Of a stretch of DNA of 64,000 nucleotides, positions 32,573 through 41,687 are shown piece by piece. The notes below the pieces were generated by a model. That model ran no database searches. It had not been told where the DNA came from and worked only from the letters and a program-made list of their open reading frames with translations. Within the stretch, counting starts at the first letter, position 1; each line of letters opens with the position of its first letter. A program made the position numbers and the translations under genes. The stretch comes from Pimelobacter simplex. Its GTDB lineage: Bacteria > Actinomycetota > Actinomycetes > Propionibacteriales > Nocardioidaceae. The stretch lies in assembly GCA_016803235.1 (NCBI GenBank), contig JADCLI010000025.1, positions 1 through 64,000 on the forward strand, given 5' to 3'.

Positions 32573-35546
32573 GCTCTTCGACGAGGAGCCGGAGCGCCCC
32601 GCGCCCGAGCGGACCGGCCGTCGTACCCGTGCGCTGGTGATCACCGGTGTGGTGCTCATCGTCGGGTTCTTCCTGCTGAGCGCCTTCGCGGGCCTCTACA
32701 CCGACCGGCTCTGGTACAAGGAGGTCGGCTTCGGTGGCGTCTTCAGCACGATGCTGTGGACCCGGGTCGGGCTGTTCCTCTCGTTCGGCGCGGTGATGGG
32801 CGGCGTCGTCGCCCTCAACATGTACCTCGCCTTCCGGTTCCGGCCGCTGTTCCTCATGGCCGGACCCGACGGCGTCGACCGCTATCGCGACGCCGTCACC
32901 CCGATCCGCGGCTGGCTGCTCGCCGGCGTCGGCGTGGTCGTCGGCATCTTCGCCGGCACCTCGGCGATCGGGCAGTGGCGCACCTTCCTGCTGTGGCGCA
33001 ACGCCGAGGAGTGGGGGAGCAAGGACGCCTACTTCAAGAAGGACATCGGCTTCTACGTCTTCGACCTGCCGTGGTGGAACTTCGTCATCGACTTCGTGAT
33101 GGCGGTGGCGATCGTGTCGCTGATCGCCACGGCGATCGTCCACTACCTGTACGGCGGCATCCGGCTGCAGGTCGCCCACGACCGCCTCACCCCGGCCGCC
33201 CAGGTCCAGCTCTCCGTGCTGCTCGGCGCGTTCGTGCTGATGAAGTCGGTCGACTACTACCTCGACCGCTACGACCTCGTCGCCGACGACCACCGGCTCT
33301 TCACCGGCATGAACTACGCCGGCGAGAACGCGATGCTGCCCGCGCGCAACATCCTCGTCGGGGTCGCGCTGATCTGCGCGGTGCTCTTCTTCCTCAACGT
33401 GTGGCGCAAGACCTGGCAGCTGCCGTCGGTCGGCCTCGCACTGCTGGCGCTCTCCGCCGTGCTGCTCGGCATGATCTGGCCTGCCATCGTGCAGAACTTC
33501 CAGGTCAAGCCCTCCGAGGCCGACAAGGAGAACCCCTACATCAAGGCCAACATCGAGGCCACCCGCGAGGCCTACGGCCTCAGCGACGTCGCGACCGAGG
33601 ACTTCCCCGGGGCGCCCACCGGGACACCCGAGCCCGACGCCGCGCAGGCCGTGCTCGGCCAGCTGACCGCGGCTCCGGTCGTCGATCCCCAGCAGGTGCG
33701 CGACACCTTCCAGCAGCGCCAGCAGATCCGGTCGTACTACTCGGTGCCGAAGGTGCTCGACGTCGACCACTACGAGATCAACGGCAAGAGCGAGCCGCTC
33801 GTGCTGGGCGCGCGCGAGCTCGACCAGTCCGGCATCGACGCGTCCGACCAGAACTGGTCGAACCTGCACACCGTCTACACCCACGGCGAGGGCCTGATCG
33901 CGGCGTACGCCAACCAGGTCGCTCCCGGCGACGAGGTCAACGGCCGCATCGTGTGGGCCGAGGGCATCGGCAGCGGGTCCAGCGGACGGACCGACCTCAC
34001 CGACGCCAGCAAGTTCGAGACCCGCCTCTACTACGGCGAGCTGAGCCCGTCGTACTCCATCGTCGGGAAGGCCAGCGCGAAGGACGCCAGCGTCGAGCTC
34101 GGCCTCGCCGACGCCGGCAACTCGCCCGACGTGCAGCGCACGACGTACGACGGCGAGGGGGGCGTGCCGATCGGCAGCACGTTCAACCAGCTGATGTACG
34201 CCATCAAATTCGGCGAGCCGAACTTCCTGCTCTCCGGCCGGGTCAACGACAACTCGAAGGTGCTCTACAACCGCACGCCCACCGAGCGGGTCGAGAAGGT
34301 CGCGCCGTGGCTGACCGTCGACGGTGACCCCTACCCGGCCGTCGTGGACGGCAAGATCGTGTGGATCCTCGACGGCTACACGACCACCGACCGCTACCCG
34401 AACGCGCAGCGCGAGTCCTTCGCCGCGATGATCGACGACTCGCTGCAGCAGGACACCGGGCTGCAGACGATCCCCACCGACGAGATCAACTACATGCGCT
34501 CGGCGGTCAAGGCCACCGTCGACGCCTACGACGGTACGGTCACGCTCTACCAGTGGGACGAGAGCGACCCGATCCTCAAGACGTGGATGAAGGCCTTCCC
34601 CGGCGCCGTCGAGCCGCGCTCCGCGATCGAGGACGAGCTGCTCGAGCACATCCGCTACCCCGAGGACCTGTTCAAGGTGCAGCGCTACCAGATGGCGCGC
34701 TACCACGTGACCGACGCGGGCGACTTCTACCAGGGCAACAACCGCTGGCAGGTCCCCGAGGACCCGAACGCCTCGCGTGAGGTGTTCCAGCCGCCGTACC
34801 GGCTCTTCGCGACGGGCGCGGCCGACTCGGTCGACAGCGACTGGTCGCTGACCTCGGTGTTCGTGCCGTACCGCAAGGGCACCGTGGCGTCGTACCTCCA
34901 GGTGAACTCGGACGCGACGAAGCCGAACTTCGGCAAGCTGCGCCTGCTCGAGATGACCGACCAGAACTCGCCGGGCCCCGGCCAGGTCGTCAACGAGATG
35001 AAGCAGGACGAGCAGGTCATCGACACGCTGCGCGACCTCAACGTGCAGCGCGACACGCCGCCGCGCTACGGCAACCTGCTGACCCTGCCGGTCGAGGGCG
35101 GCCTGATCTACATCGAGCCGATCTACGTGGTGCGGACCTCGGGCTCGTCGAGCTTCCCGATCCTGCAATACGTCATCGTGAAGTACGGCGAGAACGTGGG
35201 CATCGGCGAGACGCTGCCGGCCGCCCTCGGCGACGCGTTCAACGTGGACCTCGAGACGGGACAGCCGACGGGCGAGCCGCCGGAGCCGGGCACGCCGGAG
35301 ACTCCCGAGACCCCGGAGGAGCCCGCGGGCACGCTGGACGAGCAGATCGCGGCCGCGCTGCGTGACGCCGACGAAGCGTTCAAGGCGGCGACCGATGCCC
35401 AGAAGGCGGGGGACACCGTCACCTGGGCCGAACAGCTCAAGATCGCCCAGGACGCGGTCGAGGAGGCCGTGAAGCTCGCCGACCAGCGTGACAAGGAGGC
35501 CGGGGGGAGCCCCGAGAACGAGGCCGAGGGGGCCGAGCAGCAGTAG
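32565..35546 (+). CDS. UPF0182 family large membrane protein
   Basis: A 993-aa protein (Rv3193c family). The first roughly 320 residues hold about seven membrane helices (VITGVVLIVGFFLLSAFAGL, then loops and further helices to LALLALSAVLLGMIWP). A large extracytoplasmic domain follows. The C-terminus is acidic with Pro/Glu repeats (ETPETPEEPAG) and a predicted helical tail. Function is not established. The ATG lies within the end of the PPA1309 gene. Confidence 0.92.
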   Translation: MSELFDEEPERPAPERTGRRTRALVITGVVLIVGFFLLSAFAGLYTDRLWYKEVGFGGVFSTMLWTRVGLFLSFGAVMGGVVALNMYLAFRFRPLFLMAGPDGVDRYRDAVTPIRGWLLAGVGVVVGIFAGTSAIGQWRTFLLWRNAEEWGSKDAYFKKDIGFYVFDLPWWNFVIDFVMAVAIVSLIATAIVHYLYGGIRLQVAHDRLTPAAQVQLSVLLGAFVLMKSVDYYLDRYDLVADDHRLFTGMNYAGENAMLPARNILVGVALICAVLFFLNVWRKTWQLPSVGLALLALSAVLLGMIWPAIVQNFQVKPSEADKENPYIKANIEATREAYGLSDVATEDFPGAPTGTPEPDAAQAVLGQLTAAPVVDPQQVRDTFQQRQQIRSYYSVPKVLDVDHYEINGKSEPLVLGARELDQSGIDASDQNWSNLHTVYTHGEGLIAAYANQVAPGDEVNGRIVWAEGIGSGSSGRTDLTDASKFETRLYYGELSPSYSIVGKASAKDASVELGLADAGNSPDVQRTTYDGEGGVPIGSTFNQLMYAIKFGEPNFLLSGRVNDNSKVLYNRTPTERVEKVAPWLTVDGDPYPAVVDGKIVWILDGYTTTDRYPNAQRESFAAMIDDSLQQDTGLQTIPTDEINYMRSAVKATVDAYDGTVTLYQWDESDPILKTWMKAFPGAVEPRSAIEDELLEHIRYPEDLFKVQRYQMARYHVTDAGDFYQGNNRWQVPEDPNASREVFQPPYRLFATGAADSVDSDWSLTSVFVPYRKGTVASYLQVNSDATKPNFGKLRLLEMTDQNSPGPGQVVNEMKQDEQVIDTLRDLNVQRDTPPRYGNLLTLPVEGGLIYIEPIYVVRTSGSSSFPILQYVIVKYGENVGIGETLPAALGDAFNVDLETGQPTGEPPEPGTPETPETPEEPAGTLDEQIAAALRDADEAFKAATDAQKAGDTVTWAEQLKIAQDAVEEAVKLADQRDKEAGGSPENEAEGAEQQ

Positions 35547-35564
35547 CTGCGGGATCATCGCCGC

Positions 35565-36188
35565 ATGCTGTTGACCCTCGACCTCGTCGGGATCTTCGTC
35601 TTCGCGATCTCCGGCGGGCTGGTGGCCGTGCGCAACCGCCTCGACATCCTCGGGGTCGTGGTGCTCGCGATGGCCACCGGCCTCGGCGGCGGGGTGATCC
35701 GCGACGTCGTGATCGGCGCCGTGCCGCCGCCGGCGGTGGCCGACTGGCGCTACCTGCTCGTCCCGGTCGTCGCCGGCCTGGTCGCCTTCTGGCTGCACCC
35801 CGCCGTCGGCCGGCTGGAGCGCGAGATCAACGTCTTCGACGCCTTCGGGCTCGGTCTGTTCTGCGTCGCCGGCGCCCTCAAGGCCCAGGAGTTCGGGCTC
35901 GGCCCGGCTCCCTCCGCCGCCCTGGGCATGGTCACCGGCGTCGGTGGCGGCATCATCCGCGACCTCCTCGCCGGACGGGTCCCCGTCATCTTCCGCACCG
36001 GCGAGCTGTACGCCATCCCCGCCCTCGCCGGAGCCGCGATCGCGGCGACCGGCGCCGAGCTCGGCGTCGCCCACGGCGTGATCCTCGCCCCGGCGGCACT
36101 AGTCACGATCGGGTGGCGGCTGATCGCCGTTCGCCGGGGCTGGCGGGCGCCCGTTCCCCGCCTGGGACCGCCGTCGTCGGCACCATGA
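35565..36188 (+). CDS. TRIC/UPF0126-type cation channel family protein
   Basis: A 207-aa integral membrane protein with about seven helices arranged as two repeats. Each repeat carries a glycine-rich motif, GLGGGVIRDVVIG and GVGGGIIRDLLAG, which line the pore in bacterial TRIC channels. It probably conducts monovalent cations. ATG 35565 lies 18 bp after the UPF0182 stop, so co-transcription is likely. It is the last backbone gene before the tRNA and islands. Confidence 0.87.
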   Translation: MLLTLDLVGIFVFAISGGLVAVRNRLDILGVVVLAMATGLGGGVIRDVVIGAVPPPAVADWRYLLVPVVAGLVAFWLHPAVGRLEREINVFDAFGLGLFCVAGALKAQEFGLGPAPSAALGMVTGVGGGIIRDLLAGRVPVIFRTGELYAIPALAGAAIAATGAELGVAHGVILAPAALVTIGWRLIAVRRGWRAPVPRLGPPSSAP

Positions 36189-36198
36189 ACGCCCCGAT

Positions 36199-36228
36199 TT
36201 GGTGCGGTTTGGGGTGATGCCCTAACGT
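36199..36228 (+). promoter_or_regulatory. Candidate promoter of the initiator tRNA gene
   Basis: TTGGTG (36199-36204) and TAACGT (36223-36228) with 18 bp between them place a start site just before the tRNA at 36241. Confidence 0.5.
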
Positions 36229-36240
36229 TGGGTTCACCGA

Positions 36241-36317
36241 CGCGGGGTGGAGCAGCTCGGTAGCTCGCTGGGCTCATAACCCAGAGGTCGCAGGTTCAAA
36301 TCCTGCCCCCGCTACCA
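36241..36317 (+). tRNA. Initiator tRNA-fMet (CAT)
   Basis: A 77-nt tRNA with encoded CCA. The D arm is AGCAGCTCGGTAGCTC, the anticodon loop is CTCATAA flanked by the GGG/CCC pairs of initiator tRNAs, and the T loop is TTCAAAT. Base 1 (C) faces T72 and is unpaired, another initiator hallmark. Its 3' part from 36281 is repeated at both island ends, so this gene is the integration target. Confidence 0.97.
36281..36315 (+). repeat. Attachment site copy 1 (left end of island 1, inside tRNA-fMet)
   Basis: A 35-bp sequence from CCAGAGGTCGCAGG through CCCCCGCTAC, identical to copies at 42252-42286 and 52050-52084. It spans the tRNA from the end of the anticodon stem to the acceptor stem, the usual crossover region of tyrosine recombinases. 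Confidence 0.95.
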
Positions 36318-36320
36318 GAT

Positions 36321-36353
36321 CAGGCCCGGGATTCAGCGTGAATCCCGGGCCTG
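36321..36353 (+). terminator. Terminator after tRNA-fMet (island-borne)
   Basis: CAGGCCCGGGATTC pairs with GAATCCCGGGCCTG and is followed by AAAGTTTTTGAG. All three attachment-site copies are followed by a similar hairpin beginning CAGG(C/T)(C/T)C, so each island end supplies its own terminator when it splits the tRNA gene from its native one. Confidence 0.9.
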
Positions 36354-36463
36354 AAAGTTTTTGAGAATTGATCCATCCACCACAAACCCTCCTTTCGGGA
36401 GGTAAGTTCGCGCAGCCCGACCCGCCCTTCGCGCGGGCGTGGCGGCGCCGCCGAGAGTGGGTG

Positions 36464-37456
36464 ATGACGAACTCACTCATCCGCCTCGAAGAACTCCCAC
36501 TGCCTGACCCCACGGTCGCCCTCACGGCGGCCGACGCCGAACGAATCGCGACGGCGATCGAAGCCGAGCTCGCGCCCTCGACGCGCGAGACGTATGCGTG
36601 CGGCTGGCGCCAATGGGAACGCTGGTGCCAAGGGAGGGGCATGACTCCCTTGCCGGCCCAACCGGAAGCGCTCGCAGCCTTCCTCGCCGAGCGCGCCGAA
36701 GCCGGACTCCACTTCGCGACTCTCGATGCCTACTGCTCGGGCATCGCGCACCGGCACGGCCAGGAGGGGCTGCCCGACCCGACGGCCCATGTCGTCGTGC
36801 GCCGGGTGCGGCGCGGGCTGCGGCGGATCATGGGCGTCGCGCCCCGCAGACAGGCTCACCCGCTGACGGTCGCCGAACTCGGGCAGATCGTCGCGTCCAT
36901 CGACGCTGGCACGGCCATCGGCAAACGCGACCGCGCCATCCTCCTCGTTGGGTACGCCTCCGCGATGCGGCCCGGCGAGATCTCGGCACTCAACATCGAC
37001 GACGTTCTTCGCAAGCCGACCGGGGTCCTGCTCGCGATTCGCCGGTCCAAGACCGATCAGGAGGCCCGTGGCCAACTCGTCGGCATCGCTCGCGGCGAGA
37101 ACGCGCTCACTGACCCGATCCGAGCGCTCGACGACTGGCTGAAGGTTCGGCCAACCGGACAAGGCGCGCTCTTCACCCGAGTCTTCTACCGGAACCACCC
37201 CACGGCCGAACGGATCGGACCCCGCGCGATCAGCCGCACGGTCCAGGAGCGTGCGGATGCTGCCGGCTTCGACGGCATCCCCGTGTCAGGCCACTCCCTT
37301 CGCGCCGGCCATGCGACGACCGCGGCGGTCAACGGCGCCTCGATCGACCGCATCGCCGCTCAGACACGTCATCGTGATCTCGGCACGCTGCTCAACCACT
37401 ACATCCGGCCGGCCGAGGCGATGATGACGACGACGAGCCGTGACCTCGGGCTCTGA
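36464..37456 (+). CDS. Tyrosine recombinase/integrase of island 1
   Basis: A 330-aa phage-integrase family enzyme with an N-terminal SAM-like core-binding domain (LAPSTRETYACGWRQWERWC) and a C-terminal catalytic domain. The catalytic set is R169 (ASAMRPGE), a Lys in RRSKTDQEA, H277 and R280 (HSLRAGH), a His in TRHRDL, and Y313 (NHYIRP). ATG 36464 gives exactly the same length as the island 2 recombinase (330 aa), which supports this start over the upstream extension to 36368. Both proteins end in DLGL. Confidence 0.93.
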   Translation: MTNSLIRLEELPLPDPTVALTAADAERIATAIEAELAPSTRETYACGWRQWERWCQGRGMTPLPAQPEALAAFLAERAEAGLHFATLDAYCSGIAHRHGQEGLPDPTAHVVVRRVRRGLRRIMGVAPRRQAHPLTVAELGQIVASIDAGTAIGKRDRAILLVGYASAMRPGEISALNIDDVLRKPTGVLLAIRRSKTDQEARGQLVGIARGENALTDPIRALDDWLKVRPTGQGALFTRVFYRNHPTAERIGPRAISRTVQERADAAGFDGIPVSGHSLRAGHATTAAVNGASIDRIAAQTRHRDLGTLLNHYIRPAEAMMTTTSRDLGL

Positions 37457-37518
37457 GTACGCACAGTGCGAGGCTCAACTGAGACCTTGCCGCGCAGACT
37501 GCTCGATAGTCTCCGTTC

Positions 37519-38787
37519 ATGGGCGTGAGCACGGGGCAGGAGGAAGACCTGCCCGAGTCGATAGTCGTCGAGTTGCGCCGCACGGCTGCTGAGTTGTTGG
37601 GGGACGTGTCGTCGTACGCCGACGACATGCTCGACTACATCGTCGAGCGGATTCCTGAGGCCAGCGCCGATGACGAACTCCGTGGCCTGACACTCGGGTC
37701 GTGCTCCTCGAACCTTGAGGCAGCGCTGTCGATGGTGCGGCACGGCATCGACGTGAGCGCGGCGTCAGCACCGGTCACTGCGCTGGAGCATGCGCGCGCG
37801 ATGGCGGCCCGCGGTTACAGCGTCGACGTGATGCTGCGCTTCTACCGCATGGGCCACGCCTACTTCACCGAGCGCATGCTGGCCGGAATCACCGAGTTCG
37901 TGCCGGACCCTGTCCTCGCGGTCGAGGTCGTGGACAGCCTGCAGCGCTACGCGTTCGCGTACGTCGACCGCATCTCCAGCGAGGTCGCTGCCGAGTACGT
38001 CGCTGAGCTCGACCGGATCCAGACTCGTGCCCGGGCGGCCCGCACGGATGCGGTGCGCGCATTGATCGCCGGCGGGCGAGTCGACCTCCGCCGCGCGGAG
38101 CGCACCTTGTCCCACCGGCTCACCGGATGGCAGACGGCCTTCGTCTGCTGGACCGATCGCGACGACGTCGACCTGATGCGCCTCGGGGCAGCCGTCGGTG
38201 CCCAGCTCGGTTCGCCTCATCCGCTGCTCGTCCCGGACGGTGCTCGCGCCCTGTGGGGGTGGGTCTCCACGCCCGGGGCTCCTGGTGTCGTCGAGGCCAA
38301 CCTCGGACCTCTGGTCGAGCAGGTCCCGGACACGGTCCGGGTCACCCTAGGCACGCCCGCACAGGGCGCCGCAGGCTTCCGGGACTCCCATGTCCAGGCG
38401 CAGCGCGGCCGGCGGATCGTCGAGATGGGTGGGCGCAGAACACCAGTCACGGCGTACGCCGATATCGCGCTCGTGGACACGATGAGCGGCGACTTGGACC
38501 TGGCCCGGTCCTTCGTCGCCGCCGAGCTCGGCGCCCTTGCGGTCATGGGTCAGCGGGAGGAAGAGGAACGACGGGCCATGCTCGCGGTACTTGATGCGCA
38601 GGGCGGACTGGCTGCAGCTGCCGAGGCGCTGGGCGTGCATCGCAACACTGTGCTGCAGCGGATGCGGCGAGCCGAGGAACGACGCGGGCGTGCTGCGACC
38701 GAGCGTGTTGCCGAGCTGCACGCTGCGTTGCGCCTGGCTCAGGTCCTCGGTCCGGTGGTGCTCGCGTCAGCGCCAGGCGAGCCCTGA
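37519..38787 (+). CDS. PucR/CdaR-type helix-turn-helix regulator
   Basis: A 422-aa regulator. The C-terminal segment GLAAAAEALGVHRNTVLQRM is the PucR-type HTH. The N-terminal and central parts are helical with a GGDEF-like-derived sensory domain, as in other PucR proteins. It directly precedes the desaturase operon in the same direction and probably controls it in response to a small molecule. Codon use is somewhat less G/C-extreme than in backbone genes, consistent with transfer. Confidence 0.82.
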   Translation: MGVSTGQEEDLPESIVVELRRTAAELLGDVSSYADDMLDYIVERIPEASADDELRGLTLGSCSSNLEAALSMVRHGIDVSAASAPVTALEHARAMAARGYSVDVMLRFYRMGHAYFTERMLAGITEFVPDPVLAVEVVDSLQRYAFAYVDRISSEVAAEYVAELDRIQTRARAARTDAVRALIAGGRVDLRRAERTLSHRLTGWQTAFVCWTDRDDVDLMRLGAAVGAQLGSPHPLLVPDGARALWGWVSTPGAPGVVEANLGPLVEQVPDTVRVTLGTPAQGAAGFRDSHVQAQRGRRIVEMGGRRTPVTAYADIALVDTMSGDLDLARSFVAAELGALAVMGQREEEERRAMLAVLDAQGGLAAAAEALGVHRNTVLQRMRRAEERRGRAATERVAELHAALRLAQVLGPVVLASAPGEP

Positions 38788-38865
38788 TCGCGATGTGCTG
38801 CGCGCACATGGGCATGGGCTCGGTACCCCTCGCGGCGCCGGTTCGTGATTCGTACGTTTCGGGGT

Positions 38866-40857
38866 ATGTCAGCAACTACGGAGCAACCCGCCGCCTCTCG
38901 TCACGCGCTCCCTGACCCGGGCGAGAAGGTTCCGACGATCTCGTGGCCCATCGTGGCCATCTTCTGCGGAGCCATCGCACTCTTCGGCTTCTCCACGTGG
39001 GCAGCGTTGAACGACGCGCTCGCGGCGCCGGTGACGATCCTGCTCAGCGGAACCGCGATCTTCGTGTTGTTCACCGTGCTGCACGACGCGGCGCATTACT
39101 CGATCAGTACGCACCGTTGGGTCAACGTGGCCTTCGGCCGGGTCGCGATGCTGTTCGTGTCTTCGCTGATCTCGTTCAAGTCGTTCGCGTTCATCCACAT
39201 CGAGCACCACCGCAACACCAACGACGATGACGGCAGCGACCCGGACCATTTCGTCAGCGGTGCTCCGTGGTGGCAGGTGCCGTTCCGGTTCCCGCTGATG
39301 GACGTTCCCTACCTGACCTTCCTGGTGCGCAACGTGAAGCGTCGGCCCCGGGCAGAGGTGGTGGAGACGTCGGTGCTGATGGCTGCGAGTGTCGCCGTGA
39401 TCGTCGCGTGCGCGCTCACCGGTCACCTGTGGACGCTGGCTCTGCTCTACCTGATCCCCGAGCGGGTCGCCATGTTCGTCCTGGCCTGGTGGTTCGACTG
39501 GTTGCCGCACCACGACCTTGAGGACACCCAGCAGGAGAACCGCTATCGCGCCACCCGCAACCGCGTCGGCTCCGAGTGGATCCTCACGCCGCTGCTGCTC
39601 TCGCAGAACTACCACCTGGTGCACCACCTGCACCCTTCGATCCCGTTCTACCGCTACGTGGCGGCGTGGCGGCGCAACGAGGACGCCTACCTCGAACGCG
39701 ACGCCGCGATCGGCACCGTGTTCGGCCAGCAGTTGGACCCGAGTGAGTACCGCGAGTGGAAGCGGCTGAACGGCAAACTGGCCCGCCTCCTCCCGGTGCG
39801 GATGCCGCAGCGGTCCTCGGCCCGAGCCGCGGAGTTCCATCCGGTCCCCGTCGCTGCCGTTGACCGGCTGACCGCTGACAGCGTGCTGATCCGCTTCGAC
39901 ATGCCGGACCATCTGCGCGACAAGTTCGCTTTCGAACCCGGCCAGCACATCACGGTCCGCACCGATCTCGGCGGAGAAGGTGTACGTCGCAACTACTCCA
40001 TCTGCTCCGCAGCCACCTCCGACACCCTGGAGATCGCCGTGAAGCACATCCCCGACGGCGCCTTCTCCACGTTCGCGATGGAGCAGCTCCAGGTCGGCGA
40101 CACGCTCGAACTGATGACGCCGACCGGCTCCTTCGGCACGCCGCTCGATCCGCTCGCGAGGAAGACCTACGTCGCCATCGCCGCCGGTAGCGGCATCACG
40201 CCGATCTTTTCGATCGTGCAGACGACGCTCGCCATCGAGACCGAGAGCGAGTTCACTCTCTTTTACGGCAACCGAGACGCCGACAGCACGATGTTCCGGC
40301 ACGAGCTCGACGATCTCGAGTCCCGTTACGCCGACCGGTTCCGGATCGTCCGCTTTCATTCACGCGACCCGCGCCATCCCGAGCACCTGCGGGGTCGGAT
40401 CGACCGCATCAAGCTCGAGGGCTGGCTGCCCGACCGCGTGGACGAGTACTTCCTGTGCGGACCGGTCGACATGGTCACGGACCTGCGGGACCTGCTCCTC
40501 GAACGGGGGGCCGAGCCCGGCCGAGTGCACGTGGAGCTCTTCCACGGCTACCAGAAGCCCAGGGTCGCCGAGGGGTTTACCCCCGCGGCGGTGTCCGTGA
40601 CCCTGCGCGGCCGTCATCACGAGGTCTCGCTAACGGCTGGCGACACGGTCCTGGAGTCCGCGCTGAAGTCCGGGCTGGACGCGCCGTACGCTTGTCTCGG
40701 CGGCGCCTGTGGCACCTGCAAGGCGAAGGTGTTGCTGGGGTCGGTCGCGATGGAGCAGAACTTTGCCCTGTCTGCTGCTGACGTCGAAGCCGGCCACGTG
40801 CTCACCTGCCAGTCCCACCCGATCACCCCGTCGGTCGCGGTCGACTACGACGTCTGA
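38866..40857 (+). CDS. Fatty-acid-desaturase/hydroxylase fused to ferredoxin reductase and 2Fe-2S ferredoxin
   Basis: A self-contained 663-aa membrane oxygenase. Residues 1-320 form a desaturase domain with membrane helices and three histidine boxes: HDAAH, HIEHH and HLVHH. A PaaE-like FAD/NAD(P)H reductase follows (GQHITVRTDL, RRNYSICSA, AAGSGITPIFSIV, YFLCGPVDMV). The C-terminus is a plant-type 2Fe-2S ferredoxin (CLGGACGTCKAKV with a later Cys). Electrons can pass from NAD(P)H to the di-iron site in one chain. The substrate may be a fatty acyl, terpenoid or steroid lipid. ATG 38866 (MSATTEQPA) after CGGGGT is preferred to GTG 38845. Confidence 0.87.
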   Translation: MSATTEQPAASRHALPDPGEKVPTISWPIVAIFCGAIALFGFSTWAALNDALAAPVTILLSGTAIFVLFTVLHDAAHYSISTHRWVNVAFGRVAMLFVSSLISFKSFAFIHIEHHRNTNDDDGSDPDHFVSGAPWWQVPFRFPLMDVPYLTFLVRNVKRRPRAEVVETSVLMAASVAVIVACALTGHLWTLALLYLIPERVAMFVLAWWFDWLPHHDLEDTQQENRYRATRNRVGSEWILTPLLLSQNYHLVHHLHPSIPFYRYVAAWRRNEDAYLERDAAIGTVFGQQLDPSEYREWKRLNGKLARLLPVRMPQRSSARAAEFHPVPVAAVDRLTADSVLIRFDMPDHLRDKFAFEPGQHITVRTDLGGEGVRRNYSICSAATSDTLEIAVKHIPDGAFSTFAMEQLQVGDTLELMTPTGSFGTPLDPLARKTYVAIAAGSGITPIFSIVQTTLAIETESEFTLFYGNRDADSTMFRHELDDLESRYADRFRIVRFHSRDPRHPEHLRGRIDRIKLEGWLPDRVDEYFLCGPVDMVTDLRDLLLERGAEPGRVHVELFHGYQKPRVAEGFTPAAVSVTLRGRHHEVSLTAGDTVLESALKSGLDAPYACLGGACGTCKAKVLLGSVAMEQNFALSAADVEAGHVLTCQSHPITPSVAVDYDV

Positions 40858-40863
40858 GTCGTC

Positions 40864-41670
40864 ATGCGCACACTCACGGGAAAGGTCGCGATCGTCACCG
40901 GCGCTTCGATGGGGATCGGCGCGGCGATCGCCGAGGAGCTTGCACGCGAGGGTGCGCAGGTGGCGCTGGTGGCACGGGGACGCGAGGCGCTGGAGGCCGA
41001 GGCGGCCAAGATCGGCGCATCGGCAAGCGCGTATCCGTGTGACATGAGCGATCCGGAGGCGATCGACGCGATGGTCGCCGCCGTGGAGCGCGACCTTGGA
41101 CCGGTGGCCGTCCTCGTCAACAATGTCGGCGCGGGAACGTTCAAGCCGCTGCAGCAGATCGAGCAGCGGGAGATCTCGATGACCATCGATCTGCCGTTTG
41201 GTGCAGCGATGCATGCCAGCCGGGCAGTCCTTCCGACCATGATCGGCCGCCGCGAGGGGCACATCGTCAACATGACCAGCCCCTCGGGCTACTTCCCACT
41301 GCCGTTCATGGTTCCTTACACCGCCACCCGGCACGCCATCGTCGGTCTTTCCACCAGCCTTCGCGAGGAGGTCGGCCGCTACGGCATCGGCGTCTCGCTC
41401 GTATGTCCTTCGGAGGTCAACACCGGCTACTTCGAACGCAACGACGCCGACATGGGCTGGTATCCCCGCATGTCGAGCTGGTTCCCCGTGCTCGAACCCG
41501 AGGAGGTGGCGCGTCGTACCGTTCGGGCCATCAAACGGAATCAGCGCGAGGCGATCTTCCCCTGGCAGTTGGCGCTCGTCACGTGTTTCCACCGCCGCTT
41601 CCCGGTCATCGGCCTGGGGCTCCTCAAGGCGCTCGGGTTGTTCCGCCCCCGCCTCACTCCGCCGGCCTGA
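40864..41670 (+). CDS. Short-chain dehydrogenase/reductase with YxxxR active site
   Basis: A 268-aa SDR. The cofactor motif is TGASMGIG and the NNVGAG motif (usual NNAG) is present. The catalytic Ser is in NMTSPSGYF. The usual YxxxK is YTATR, so the conserved lysine is replaced by arginine, confirmed in the DNA as CGG. Activity may be altered. It starts 6 bp after the fusion oxygenase and is probably in the same operon, acting on its alcohol or ketone product. Confidence 0.88.
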   Translation: MRTLTGKVAIVTGASMGIGAAIAEELAREGAQVALVARGREALEAEAAKIGASASAYPCDMSDPEAIDAMVAAVERDLGPVAVLVNNVGAGTFKPLQQIEQREISMTIDLPFGAAMHASRAVLPTMIGRREGHIVNMTSPSGYFPLPFMVPYTATRHAIVGLSTSLREEVGRYGIGVSLVCPSEVNTGYFERNDADMGWYPRMSSWFPVLEPEEVARRTVRAIKRNQREAIFPWQLALVTCFHRRFPVIGLGLLKALGLFRPRLTPPA

Positions 41671-41687
41671 AGAATCCAAGGAGGACC

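Noticed and set aside
32283..36074. A 1263-codon minus-strand open frame across the UPF0182 and TRIC genes
   Set aside because: Shadow frame created by G/C third-position bias. Composition is Asp/Val/Arg/Gly-rich low complexity with no domain, and the plus-strand genes are well-known families. Similar long shadows opposite AdnAB (13736-15859), the membrane protein (8584-11946) and UvrD2 (20019-22955) were rejected for the same reason.
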